A DNA stretch of 64,000 bases from the NCBI GenBank assembly GCA_028683385.1, contig JAQUIJ010000005.1, positions 186,001-250,000 on the forward strand. The letters are read 5' to 3'. The DNA comes from Prolixibacteraceae bacterium. Its GTDB lineage: Bacteria; Bacteroidota; Bacteroidia; Bacteroidales; Prolixibacteraceae. The position numbers were made by a program, and so were the translations under genes. Positions 1 to 8,457 of the stretch are shown here, piece by piece; the stretch's first letter is position 1; each line of letters starts with the position of its first letter. Under the pieces are notes generated by a model that saw only the letters and a program-made list of their open reading frames with translations, made no database searches and was not told the origin of the DNA.

Positions 1-1921
1 TTGCATCCGAAAGTTGATGCTTGCGCTCGAAAGTCGTAGGTGCCGTCCATACTGCCGGTGATTCGTTTACATCTTCACGGGTCCAAATCAGGGCATCGGC
101 CTTTTTTGCTTTTTTTAGGTTTTCAAAACGAAAATCTTCCATGATCAGTAATCGCGGATCCGTATAGTTACGCAAATCGGCATTAAAGTAGCCATCCGAC
201 TTATTGCGTTCGTCAAATGCGCTGACGATAATTGGTTTGCTGGTATCAATAAATTCTTCTTCAGGATCAAGTTTTTCGTACCTCAACCGGAGCGAATTTT
301 TCCTTCCATAGTTGTGTGTTGCACTTACCGGAACTTTACTTCCTTCCAGATCGATCCGCCAGATATCATATCGGTCGTAGATGAAAACAGATTTATCGTT
401 TTCCGACCAGCCAGCTATTCCATATGGATTAGGGTCGCCAGGCATGTCCCAGCGTTCGTCGCAATACGAAACATGAACATGTTTGGTCAGGTTGTTGATT
501 TCCATTGAGTTTACATCGGTTGAGCGGGAATAATAGCACGAATCTGATGGGTCGTACCAGAGGACGAAATTGCCACCTGGCGATAGCGCGACCAACGATT
601 TATCCTGAACAACACGTCGTTTAATACCGGTTTCAATATCAATCAGGTAAAAGTCTGCATTTGATTTGCCAGTCCACGATGACTGAAGCTTATAAGGTGT
701 GGGATCAATACCAAGGGCAATACGTCCGTTCCCTTTTTGTATGGTTCTGATATCCCTGATTTCCGGATCAGCCAACTGGGTAAATTTATCTTTGTCGATC
801 AGGTAAACCGCTTTATAACTACGTTTTTTTTCTTTTTCGAGGTTGATTTTTTGTTCTGGCTGCAATTCTTTGTCCTGCCAGCTCCAGATGTCCAATATGG
901 GTTTTTCGTCTTCCAGAAGTGTATCTTTGGGTTCAACCCTTGGTTTACGGTTGGTTCCAAAATAAAGCAATTGGCCATTGTCAGAAAACGAAAGATCGCC
1001 AAATTCGCTGGGCGACCAATCTAATGGAAGCCCCAACTGATTGGGCGAAACAACAGCTTTGGGTTCGCCGGTTGTCAGTGTTCCGTAGTACAAACTATAT
1101 GCTTTCTCTTTGGTGGTGTCTGCAGAAAATACGAATCCAAATTTTCCTCCTTGCTGATCGGAAGCAATTTTTTTCGCTGTTCCCAGACGATCGAAAATCA
1201 AATTCGTTTTGCGGGTTTTGGTATCAAAAGTCAGCACTTCAGCGCGGTCGAGCGAGTCTTTGGTTTGGCGGATAAACGTTATGCTGTGTCCCAGCGGAGC
1301 ATAATAATATTCGCTAATGTTTTGGAAACAAACCGTATCACCCGTTTCGGCATTAAACAAAACTAACTGGCTCTTTTGATCAGCCTGATCATCATTTTTC
1401 TTTGTTTTCGGCTCATTTTCCTTCTTTTCCCCTTCCTTTTTGGTTTTCTTCATGTCAGTAGTAAAAGCAACCCATTGGGCATTTTCTTTTGGGAGAGAAA
1501 ACTGCTTCAAATTCGGGAATGCATAAACCTTATGATGTTTAAAGACCAAAATACCAATACTGTCCTTTGGCATGAGCTCTTTCTTTACCTTTTTCTTTTT
1601 GGCATTCCTTGTCGAATCAGCCGGTTGCTTGATTTTATACACGATAAAATTCGATTCAGGAGAAAAACTGGCGGAATAGCCTCTTGCCAGCAGATCCTCT
1701 TTTTTCGAATCAATTGTCTTCAAAACTAAATTGCCATCGCCTTTTTGTGGGTTGATTTCGAAGGCCGTATACTTGCCATCGCTTGAAATAATAGGGTTGT
1801 TGATCACTTTCCATGCCGCAAAATCGTTGGTAGTAAGCGGTTTTTTGTTGGTTACCTGGGCATTCAGGATTGGCAGAAAGCTTAATGAAAAAATCAAAAG
1901 CAAAGAGCAGGCTCGTTTCAT
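1..1921 (-). CDS. S9-family (prolyl oligopeptidase-like) peptidase, N-terminal part, cut by window edge
   Basis: The frame is open from an ATG at 1921 down to base 1, about 640 residues without a stop, so the C-terminus lies outside the window. It begins with a signal peptide (MKRACSLLLIFSLSF, cleavage probably near NAQ), so the product is exported. The visible part is a series of beta-propeller-like strands with repeated motifs such as SSDGKYTAFE, SFSPESNFIVYK, SFSDNGQLLYFG and IWRIDLEGS, as in Bacteroidota S9 peptidases of about 900 residues. In that family the alpha/beta-hydrolase domain with the Ser-Asp-His triad follows the propeller, so it should lie to the left of base 1. The catalytic class is therefore inferred from the propeller only. 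A lysine-rich stretch (KKTKKEGEKKENEPKTKK) interrupts the propeller. The gene is separate from the complete DPP-IV-like gene at 52771-54996. Confidence 0.75.
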   Translation of the reverse strand, partial: MKRACSLLLIFSLSFLPILNAQVTNKKPLTTNDFAAWKVINNPIISSDGKYTAFEINPQKGDGNLVLKTIDSKKEDLLARGYSASFSPESNFIVYKIKQPADSTRNAKKKKVKKELMPKDSIGILVFKHHKVYAFPNLKQFSLPKENAQWVAFTTDMKKTKKEGEKKENEPKTKKNDDQADQKSQLVLFNAETGDTVCFQNISEYYYAPLGHSITFIRQTKDSLDRAEVLTFDTKTRKTNLIFDRLGTAKKIASDQQGGKFGFVFSADTTKEKAYSLYYGTLTTGEPKAVVSPNQLGLPLDWSPSEFGDLSFSDNGQLLYFGTNRKPRVEPKDTLLEDEKPILDIWSWQDKELQPEQKINLEKEKKRSYKAVYLIDKDKFTQLADPEIRDIRTIQKGNGRIALGIDPTPYKLQSSWTGKSNADFYLIDIETGIKRRVVQDKSLVALSPGGNFVLWYDPSDSCYYSRSTDVNSMEINNLTKHVHVSYCDERWDMPGDPNPYGIAGWSENDKSVFIYDRYDIWRIDLEGSKVPVSATHNYGRKNSLRLRYEKLDPEEEFIDTSKPIIVSAFDERNKSDGYFNADLRNYTDPRLLIMEDFRFENLKKAKKADALIWTREDVNESPAVWTAPTTFERKHQLSDA

Positions 1922-2049
1922 ATGGAGGATATCATTATTGTTCTCAAAGATAATGTTTGATTTGCTGTTAAAATAGCAATAGCTATCTATAAAACAGCCG
2001 AAACAAGTTTTACCATTAAGGGAAGAACAAAAATTTGTCATGTAAAACA

Positions 2050-2078
2050 AAAGGCGACCGTTTGGAGTGATCGCCTTT
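2050..2078 (-). terminator. Intrinsic terminator downstream of the small TonB-C gene
   Basis: A GC-rich stem (left arm AAAGGCGACC, right arm GATCGCCTTT on the plus strand) encloses a 9-base loop. Read on the minus strand it is followed by a T-rich tract. It lies 20 bases past the stop of the 304-residue TonB-C gene. The same hairpin recurs at 3087-3118 and 3846-3883. Confidence 0.8.
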
Positions 2079-2098
2079 AAATTTGAATTTTGATTTGT

Positions 2099-3013
2099 CT
2101 ATTTCAGAAGTGGAAGCTTAAATTCAATTGGTATAGTATAACTAACATCAACCTTAAGTGATCCAAATTTTCCTCGAAAGTATTGTTCTCCAGGCTTCCA
2201 GTCAGGAATTGAACTAACAACTCGAATGGCCTCTGAATCGAGAATTGGGTGAATTCCCCTTGCTATCCTAACCTGTTTGACCTTACCCATTTTTGTGATT
2301 ATGAAATGGACATATACTTTACCCGTGAGGCTATCTTTTAAGGCCTCTTCAGGATATTTTATAGTATTTTTAATAAAAGTGCGTAAAGCAACAACTCCTC
2401 CTGGAAATTCGGGCATACTTTCATATTCCCGCCATTCTTCGATAGGTTTAAATTTGACCTCTATTATTCCATTAATTGCCTTTTCTCCATATTTAACGGT
2501 AGCAGAGTCTCCAGCAATTACATCCATCCATTCCATTTCATTAGTACAAATGTTATTGGGGTTTTGGTCGGGGCATATATGGTCATCGAATACCAAGAGA
2601 GGAGAAGAGGACTTTCCATTCGCTGAAACATTCTGATTATTAACTCTAATTTGTAAAGTATCAGGAGGGTTGGAATGAGATTTTGTTGTGTCGAATAATG
2701 AAACCTCAATAATGGAATTGTGCTCGTTGGTTTTAAATTGTTTGGTTAAACGATAGTCATTGATAATATTTATTTTTTCGATGTCAGTTGGTTTAACTTT
2801 TCTTAGAACCTCATGGCTTGCTTGTTGGCCGTTGATGAGTACAATTCCTTCGCCAGAATTGCTTTTGTTTTTTTTAAGTTTATTATTTTGTCCATCTGAG
2901 AATAATGGAACAAAAAAACATACTGATATCACAGCCAGAAAAAATAAAGTGGCGGTATGAGATGTAAAACGCCGCTGTAAGCGAAGCTTGATTTTTTGTG
3001 AGTCCATGGGCAT
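2099..3013 (-). CDS. Small membrane-anchored protein with plug-like modules and TonB C-terminal domain
   Basis: 304 residues. A basic N-terminus precedes a single hydrophobic segment (about 21-37), then a periplasmic part. Two stretches, about 57-106 and 139-190, resemble the short TonB-receptor plug-type module (a GxxLINGxxA or LLVFDD strand, then a loop, then YGEKAINGIIEVKF). Residues about 199-300 are a TonB C-terminal domain opening with MPEFPGG. The same order ends the 751-residue M56 protein at 3889-6144, so this looks like a shortened relative without the protease and carboxypeptidase-like parts. TonB-C proteins pass energy from the inner-membrane proton gradient to outer-membrane receptors, but no ExbB/ExbD is present here and the partner is unknown. 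The start could also be the Met at 3007. Confidence 0.75.
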   Translation of the reverse strand: MPMDSQKIKLRLQRRFTSHTATLFFLAVISVCFFVPLFSDGQNNKLKKNKSNSGEGIVLINGQQASHEVLRKVKPTDIEKINIINDYRLTKQFKTNEHNSIIEVSLFDTTKSHSNPPDTLQIRVNNQNVSANGKSSSPLLVFDDHICPDQNPNNICTNEMEWMDVIAGDSATVKYGEKAINGIIEVKFKPIEEWREYESMPEFPGGVVALRTFIKNTIKYPEEALKDSLTGKVYVHFIITKMGKVKQVRIARGIHPILDSEAIRVVSSIPDWKPGEQYFRGKFGSLKVDVSYTIPIEFKLPLLK

Positions 3014-3086
3014 CCGTTGTTAGTCGATAAGGTGTGGTTTTAATCTCTAAATTTTATTATAACAGCTTCAATAATTGAACCAAAAA

Positions 3087-3118
3087 CAAAGGCGATCGTT
3101 TGGAGTGATCGCCTTTGT
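3087..3118 (-). terminator. Intrinsic terminator downstream of the OmpH/Skp gene
   Basis: A perfect 12-bp inverted repeat (ACAAAGGCGATC / GATCGCCTTTGT) with an 8-base loop, followed on the minus strand by GTTTTTGG. It lies 17 bases past the OmpH-family stop codon and is nearly identical to the hairpins at 2050-2078 and 3846-3883. Confidence 0.85.
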
Positions 3119-3135
3119 TTGCTGAGAATTCTGCT

Positions 3136-3687
3136 TTACTTTTTGATTGAAGAATTTGTTCCTGCTGATTTTGGTCGGTCCGGCAATCCTAACTTTTGTT
3201 TAACCAATGGTGAAATATCAGTGCTTGCCTCGTCGTAATAAATAACACCGCCTTGCGCCAGATCAAGAATATAAGTAAATCCGTTCGATTTTGCGACTTC
3301 GGCAATGGCTTTGTTTGCTTTGTCGATAACTGGCTTGTAAAGGCTAACTCTTTGCGATTGCAACTCTTGTTCTGCTGTTTGTTGAAACTGTTGAATCCGT
3401 TGCTCAATTTCCTGTAATTCGGAAGTTTTTGTCTGTCGAATAAGCTCTGAATAGGATTCACGTTTACTCATAAAGTCTTTATACTTATTTCCATATTCAT
3501 TTTGCATGGTCTGGAATTGATCTTGCAAATCTTTGGCAACTTTCTCTATTTTTACTTGAGCGCTGTCGTTTTCAGGCATTGCCTGTATTAAATCCTGTGA
3601 ATTGATATGTCCAATTTTTAGTGTTGCTTGAGCAAATGCAATTGTAGTAAAAGCCAGTACCGCGATTGTCAGGAATACTTTTTTCAT
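3136..3687 (-). CDS. OmpH/Skp-family periplasmic chaperone
   Basis: 183 residues. The signal peptide is MKKVFLTIAVLAFTTIAFA, followed by the family start LKIGHINSQDLIQAMPE. A long charged, Gln-rich helical region (about 45-120) would form the coiled-coil tentacles. The typical C-terminal strand region contains FTYILDLAQGGVIYYD. Skp-type chaperones form trimers that hold unfolded outer-membrane proteins in the periplasm. The protein is slightly longer than E. coli Skp and has a Lys/Ser-rich tail. It is a single gene here, with its own hairpin terminator and no bamA next to it, unlike the usual bamA-skp arrangement, so it may be a second copy in the genome. The upstream region has a partial -7 element, TACCTTTA. 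Confidence 0.88.
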   Translation of the reverse strand: MKKVFLTIAVLAFTTIAFAQATLKIGHINSQDLIQAMPENDSAQVKIEKVAKDLQDQFQTMQNEYGNKYKDFMSKRESYSELIRQTKTSELQEIEQRIQQFQQTAEQELQSQRVSLYKPVIDKANKAIAEVAKSNGFTYILDLAQGGVIYYDEASTDISPLVKQKLGLPDRPKSAGTNSSIKK

Positions 3688-3845
3688 TTTGTTTACGATT
3701 TAGTTTAACTTATAAATATTATCAAGTATCACTAAAGGTAAAGCAACAATTTGTAATGTTATTTATTATGTAATATTTTTTAACTAAGATTAAGATATTT
3801 AAAGGATTGCCTCTCTGATTTGTGACTCATCATATGGCTTTTTTC

Positions 3846-3883
3846 AAAAGCAAAGGCGACCGTTGCTGATCGCCTTTGCTTTT
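3846..3883 (-). terminator. Intrinsic terminator downstream of the M56-TonB gene
   Basis: 16-base arms (3846-3861 and 3868-3883) with one G:T-type mismatch around the core AAAGGCGACC/GATCGCCTTT. It directly abuts the stop of the M56 gene. It is the third near-copy of this hairpin within 2 kb. Confidence 0.8.
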
Positions 3884-3888
3884 CCAGT

Positions 3889-6144
3889 TTATTTCTTTTC
3901 TCTTAATTTTTCCTTGCTTTTAGGATGGTAATCGGCTGGTAATTTAAAGTTGACAGGTATTTCGTATGATACATCTACATTTTGGCCTTGTTGAACTCCC
4001 GGGCTCCATTTGGGCATTGAACGGATTATCCTTACAGCTTCCTCACCTAATGATGGATCGACATTGCTAATTATTTTAACATCCTCAATGCTTCCTGTTT
4101 TCGAGACTACAAAACCTACTTTAACTTGTCCTTGAATACGATTTTCAAAAGCAATTTTGGGGTATTGTAAATTTACTCTTACATATTCTTGCAGTGCTTT
4201 AACACCACCCGGAAATTCTGGCATTTGCTCAACAATGACAAATACTTCATTTTCCTTTTTAAGTGTGATTTCTACCACTCCATTTTTGCCCTGATCACCA
4301 TATTTTTCAATTGCTTTTTCATCTTTCAAAACACTCATGGATTGAATGGTTTCCGGATCAATATCTTCCAGATTTTTGTTTTCAATTATTGTTCCATCAA
4401 TTACAATCAATGGTTGTTTCCCATTTTCACTTTTAATATTTAATTCTTGGGGCTCTTTTATTATTAAACCTTCTTTATCTGAGAATTCAGCTTCTTTAGC
4501 TGAAAATTTAATTGATGGTGATTTTTTCGTAGTAATCAAAATCACTCCGTTTTTGCCTTTGTCGCCATAAATTTTGGTGGCAGATTCATCCTTCAATATA
4601 GTAATAGATTCTATTTTTTCTGGAGGTATATTATTCGCATTCTGTGGTTTAGAACCAACTCCATCAACAATAATCAATGGCTGCATACCGAAAATTTTTT
4701 CATCTCCGAAATTCAAAGGCGAATTGGATTGCAGTTTTATAGTTTTAGTTGGGTCGTCATTTTTCAAGGTGATTAAAATGACTCCGTTTTTGCCCTTTTC
4801 ACCATATTTATCAGTGAATTCTTTTTTCCTCAATACAGAGACGCTTTCTATTTGTTTCGGATCAATATTCTTCTGCTCTTCTTCTGAAACTTCTTTTCCA
4901 TCAACAAAAGTAAGAACAGGCCCCGAAGTTCTAAAAATTTCAGAATCGGACGGTTTGTTTCCAACGGCATCAATAGAAATTACGACCCGCTTCATTGTAA
5001 TTTTCATTTCTTTTGCAAAATCGGGCTTGACTTTTTGGCTTGTAAAGCCTACATACGAAAATACGATGGGAGATTCATCAGTCATTTTAATCTCAAAATT
5101 TCCAGAGGCATCACTGACTGTCCCAAGGGTTGTTTCGGAAACAACAATACTCGCATTTTTCAGAGGGTTGCCTTGTTCATCTGTAATTTTTCCTTTTACA
5201 ATTTTTTCCTGAATAGTATTGGTCGGAATCGTGATGTCTGCCATCTGGCTTTGAGGCTGGGTTATTTGGTCATTTGTATTCGCCTGAACAAATTGATATT
5301 CAGGAGTAGCAAAAGCGTAGAAAACCCCCGCGATTAGCGGCAAAACCAGTAAGAGTTTAAGTTTTCTGAAAGGTGAATATGTTATCTGTTTCATCATGTT
5401 AAATCGTTTTTTGTTGAGTGAATAATTGAACGAGTTGGCCAGTGATATCACCGGCCCGCCGAACATTTGATTGAGCAATGCCGCACGGTAAATGGCCGGA
5501 TTGGAGCTGCGCTGCAGCGCTCGCTCGTCGGCCAGATATTCGTGGTTCTGCCTGATCAGCCGGCCATAGAGCCAGCTTACCGGGTTAAACCAGTGCATCG
5601 TGCGAAGGATTTCAAACAGCAGTAAATCCATCCAGTGCTGCTGACGGATGTGTTCCTGTTCGTGGTTCACAATCTCGCTGGTTTCGGGTTCGTCGATTGA
5701 AGGATTGACAAATACGAACGAGAAAAATGAAAACGAGGCAGGATATCGGTCGGTGCGGATGAGTTTTATGGAATTGAAATGTTGGGTTTCTGATTGCCGG
5801 ATAACTTTCCAAACTGCAACGGTTTGTTTGATCAACCGGAAGAGCAGGTACAAAGCGCCTGTCAGATAGAAATACAACAGCAGGTTCTGTATCGGAAATG
5901 AATCGCTGACCGGCGTTACTCCAACGACTTGTGGTTCGAGAACTTCAGCTGTTGGTGTAACTGGAAAGATGACCGTGTAATGCCAGGTGAAAAGCGCGAA
6001 AATGATGGAGACGAGTATTCCAGAAACCAGATAAATCCGGTTCAGGACAAAAAAGCGCTCGTTTCGGAGAAACAAAATGTAAATCAGGGAGAATCCAGTC
6101 AGCCAAACTGACGATTTGATCAGATAAAGGGCAAATGTTTCCAT
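3889..6144 (-). CDS. BlaR1/MecR1-type M56 metallopeptidase fused to carboxypeptidase-like, plug-like and TonB C-terminal domains
   Basis: 751 residues. Three or more membrane helices lie within residues 1-110. The zinc protease motif HEQEH is at 161-165, with a second HEYLADE motif at 201-207. A further membrane helix follows at about 262-279. The rest should be periplasmic: a carboxypeptidase-regulatory-like beta domain (about 315-386), three plug-like modules each ending in a variant of YGxxGKNGVxxIT (about 410-462, 488-541, 578-631), and a TonB C-terminal domain (about 639-735, starting MPEFPGG). M56 proteins of the BlaR1 family sense an outside signal and trigger loss of a BlaI repressor. 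The BlaI gene is 11 bp upstream, so the two are co-transcribed. No penicillin-binding sensor domain is present, so beta-lactam sensing is not indicated. The TonB-like tail suggests contact with an outer-membrane receptor (inference). Confidence 0.88.
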   Translation of the reverse strand: METFALYLIKSSVWLTGFSLIYILFLRNERFFVLNRIYLVSGILVSIIFALFTWHYTVIFPVTPTAEVLEPQVVGVTPVSDSFPIQNLLLYFYLTGALYLLFRLIKQTVAVWKVIRQSETQHFNSIKLIRTDRYPASFSFFSFVFVNPSIDEPETSEIVNHEQEHIRQQHWMDLLLFEILRTMHWFNPVSWLYGRLIRQNHEYLADERALQRSSNPAIYRAALLNQMFGGPVISLANSFNYSLNKKRFNMMKQITYSPFRKLKLLLVLPLIAGVFYAFATPEYQFVQANTNDQITQPQSQMADITIPTNTIQEKIVKGKITDEQGNPLKNASIVVSETTLGTVSDASGNFEIKMTDESPIVFSYVGFTSQKVKPDFAKEMKITMKRVVISIDAVGNKPSDSEIFRTSGPVLTFVDGKEVSEEEQKNIDPKQIESVSVLRKKEFTDKYGEKGKNGVILITLKNDDPTKTIKLQSNSPLNFGDEKIFGMQPLIIVDGVGSKPQNANNIPPEKIESITILKDESATKIYGDKGKNGVILITTKKSPSIKFSAKEAEFSDKEGLIIKEPQELNIKSENGKQPLIVIDGTIIENKNLEDIDPETIQSMSVLKDEKAIEKYGDQGKNGVVEITLKKENEVFVIVEQMPEFPGGVKALQEYVRVNLQYPKIAFENRIQGQVKVGFVVSKTGSIEDVKIISNVDPSLGEEAVRIIRSMPKWSPGVQQGQNVDVSYEIPVNFKLPADYHPKSKEKLREKK

Positions 6145-6155
6145 GATTTTCGGTT

Positions 6156-6521
6156 TTATTCTTTTGAAAGTTCGCGTCTGGTTTCTTCCATCAATTGTTC
6201 CAAATCCTGAATGGTCAGGTCTTTTTCGCGGGCAAAAAACGAAGCCATCGCGGGGAACGAATTGTTAAAGTAACTTTTCATCAGCCCGAAAAGCTGCGAT
6301 TTTGAATATTCGTCCTTCGATACCAAAGGATAATAAACATGCACGTTTCCGTAGGTTTTATGCGATACAAAATCTTTCTTTTCCAGAATCCGAAGTACGG
6401 TTGAAACGGTATTGCGAACGGGTTTTGGTTCGTCGAACCGGTCGCGGATGTCTTTAACAAGTCCTTCGCCCATGTCCCATAAATGTTGCATCACCTGTTC
6501 TTCAGCTTTTGTCAGTTGCAT
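6156..6521 (-). CDS. BlaI/MecI/CopY-family repressor
   Basis: 121 residues from the Met at 6521. The frame is open further up to 6581, but that longer start would fall inside the upstream operator dyad, and family members begin with the equivalent of MQLTKAEEQVMQHLW. It has an N-terminal winged helix-turn-helix (LTKAEEQVMQHLWDMGEGLVKD, then VRNTVSTVLRILEKKDFVSH) and a C-terminal dimerisation region around AMASFFAREKDLTIQDLEQL. Such repressors bind paired dyads in their own promoter and are removed when the partner M56 protease is activated. The partner gene follows 11 bp downstream. Two dyads with GACTA/TAGTC half-sites lie 40-100 bp upstream. Confidence 0.9.
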   Translation of the reverse strand: MQLTKAEEQVMQHLWDMGEGLVKDIRDRFDEPKPVRNTVSTVLRILEKKDFVSHKTYGNVHVYYPLVSKDEYSKSQLFGLMKSYFNNSFPAMASFFAREKDLTIQDLEQLMEETRRELSKE

Positions 6522-6563
6522 AGCTATCGTTTTTAATTTGTCAATCCTTCGAAACAAACATAC

Positions 6564-6621
6564 GACTATAAAATTAGTCAAACAAATATTTAGCCAAGTT
6601 TTTGACTATAAATATAGTCAA
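6564..6621. promoter_or_regulatory. Paired dyad operators for the BlaI-family repressor
   Basis: Two inverted repeats share the half-sites GACTA and TAGTC. The one at 6602-6621 is perfect, TTGACTATA-AA-TATAGTCAA. The one at 6564-6579 is GACTA-N6-TAGTC. They lie 43-100 bp upstream of the preferred blaI-like start. The spacing, symmetry and position fit BlaI/MecI operators and autoregulation of the repressor-protease operon. That this repressor binds here is inferred. Confidence 0.75.
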
Positions 6622-6735
6622 TTTGGAGATAAAAATATTTTGTTCGGTAATGTGTTGATATCTTGTTGTTTAAAGTTTGTGTAGTGATGGTTGTGAACGA
6701 TTTTGGCCAAATCGGTTCTTGCAATGACGGCGGTT

Positions 6736-8457
6736 TTAGTTTGCCGGGATCGAAAACTTAAATACAGAGCCTTTCCCAGGTTTGCTTTCGACCCAGATTT
6801 TACCATTGTTTTTGGTAATAATATCCTTGCAAAGTATCAATCCCAAGCCAGTTCCGCTTTCATTATTGGTACCCAGCCTCGATTGGCTTTCTTCAATTTT
6901 GAATAGTTTGCTGATCGTTTGCGGACTCATTCCAATTCCAGTATCTGAAATACTTACTTCAACATTATCTCCATTCCAGAACGCGTTAAACTCAACTAAC
7001 CCACCATTGGGCGTGTATTTAATGGCATTATTGAACAGGTTTCGGACGATGGTTTTTATTGAATTGTTGTCAGCATTAACCGAAATATGATTTTCAATAT
7101 TCTTTATTACAGTAATTCCCTTTTTTTCGGCATTTGGCAAACTTGGTTCAATGCTTTCGTTCACAAGATCAACCAGATTTAACTCTTCTCGCTGAATTTC
7201 AATGTGATCGTTTTGCAATCGGGCCCATTCCAGAAGATTTTCAACTAGTTTGTAGGTTGAGTTTGACGAACTGTGTAACAGTTTAATATAGTTTAGCTGT
7301 TCTTCTTTCGAAATTTCATCGTAATCGGTTAACAGAAATTCAGTTAAACCTAAAATTGAATTAAATGGACCTTTCAGATCATGGGCGATGATGGTGAAAA
7401 ATCTGTCTTTGGTACAGTTCAGTTCATGCAGGAGTTCGCTTTGTTCCTGAAGCTTTTTTTCATTCAGTTTCCTTTGAGTTATGTCGCGATACTGCCAAAG
7501 ATAACCGGTAATTGTACCGTCAACAATGGGGACGAAATCTCGTTCAAGAACCTTGCCATTGCACATATATAGTTCCTGGTTGAAGAGTGCCTTATTCCCA
7601 TTCATAAGTCTTTCCACCTCAGCTACAAAACTTTCAGGTTCGTTAAAAAGAACCGAATATCTTTGGCAAGTAACTTTACAATCGAACCCTACAATCATAC
7701 TGGTATCAACAATATTGAATAGATTGCAAAATGCCTTGTTAACTTTCAATATTTTTCGTGAAATATCTTCAAAAATATATCCGGAAGTGGAATTTTCAAT
7801 CAGTGTTTCAATCTGAAGGTTTGTATTTATTAATGTTTTTTCGTTTTGTTTCAGTGTAGCCCTGTCGCGTAACCTTTGAATTAAAGTAGACGACTGGTTG
7901 ATGATATTCTCGATCGCTAATATTGCATCTTCATTCATTGCTCCTGATTTTACCAGCGATTCGGTAACGAAAAGTACAATACCCCCGAAGTACTTCTTAT
8001 CGACACAAAATCCCATGGCGTACACATCGGCAACACTCAACATGGTCTCGATTGCTTTGCAAATTAACCTGTTTATCCGGCCATGTACCAAATCATGAAT
8101 TCCACCTGCGAAGTGGTGTATTTCACGATTGTCAAATCCTTCCCGTTCTTCGTCAGTTAAATCCTGAAACGGAAAGTCCATCGAATAAGGATCTTTTCCT
8201 AATATCTTTTCAATCGCATTAAAATACATATCGAACCCAGAATTCTCCATAATTCTGAAGTTCATGTCATCTTGCTGAAGTTTGGTGATGATCAAAAAAG
8301 CGCCCGGAAGGATCTGATTTATCGCATCACTCATAATCCGATAGACCTGTCGTTCTTCAGTTGCATCCAGTAGCTGAGTAGCAACCTGGTGCATAATCTC
8401 AAGAATTTGTCGCTTCTTGTGAGAATCAGTTCTGGCCTGAGGCGTTTCCATCACCAT
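6736..8457 (-). CDS. Cytoplasmic GAF-PAS sensor histidine kinase
   Basis: 573 residues with no membrane segment or signal peptide, so cytosolic. Residues about 15-195 look GAF-like (MHQVATQLLDATEERQVYRIM, FGGIVLFVTESLV). A PAS domain spans about 215-328 and ends in YRDITQRK. HisKA carries the phosphoacceptor at H359 (AHDLKGPFNSILG). The HATPase_c has an N-box near NNAIKYT and G-boxes DTGIGM (505-510) and GTGLGL (535-540). No receiver domain is attached and no response-regulator gene is adjacent, so the partner is unknown. HDLKGP rather than HELRTP is typical of one Bacteroidota kinase subgroup. The blaI-type gene lies downstream on the same strand, but the 214-bp gap contains operators, so they are probably separate units. 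Confidence 0.85.
   Translation of the reverse strand: MVMETPQARTDSHKKRQILEIMHQVATQLLDATEERQVYRIMSDAINQILPGAFLIITKLQQDDMNFRIMENSGFDMYFNAIEKILGKDPYSMDFPFQDLTDEEREGFDNREIHHFAGGIHDLVHGRINRLICKAIETMLSVADVYAMGFCVDKKYFGGIVLFVTESLVKSGAMNEDAILAIENIINQSSTLIQRLRDRATLKQNEKTLINTNLQIETLIENSTSGYIFEDISRKILKVNKAFCNLFNIVDTSMIVGFDCKVTCQRYSVLFNEPESFVAEVERLMNGNKALFNQELYMCNGKVLERDFVPIVDGTITGYLWQYRDITQRKLNEKKLQEQSELLHELNCTKDRFFTIIAHDLKGPFNSILGLTEFLLTDYDEISKEEQLNYIKLLHSSSNSTYKLVENLLEWARLQNDHIEIQREELNLVDLVNESIEPSLPNAEKKGITVIKNIENHISVNADNNSIKTIVRNLFNNAIKYTPNGGLVEFNAFWNGDNVEVSISDTGIGMSPQTISKLFKIEESQSRLGTNNESGTGLGLILCKDIITKNNGKIWVESKPGKGSVFKFSIPAN

Noticed and set aside
4574-5212. Long plus-strand open frame inside the M56-TonB gene
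   Set aside because: It is the antisense shadow of a gene with clear domains; its product is Ser/Phe-rich without any motif.
3889-6521. Beta-lactam resistance operon
   Set aside because: BlaI and M56 parts match, but there is no beta-lactamase gene and no penicillin-binding sensor domain.
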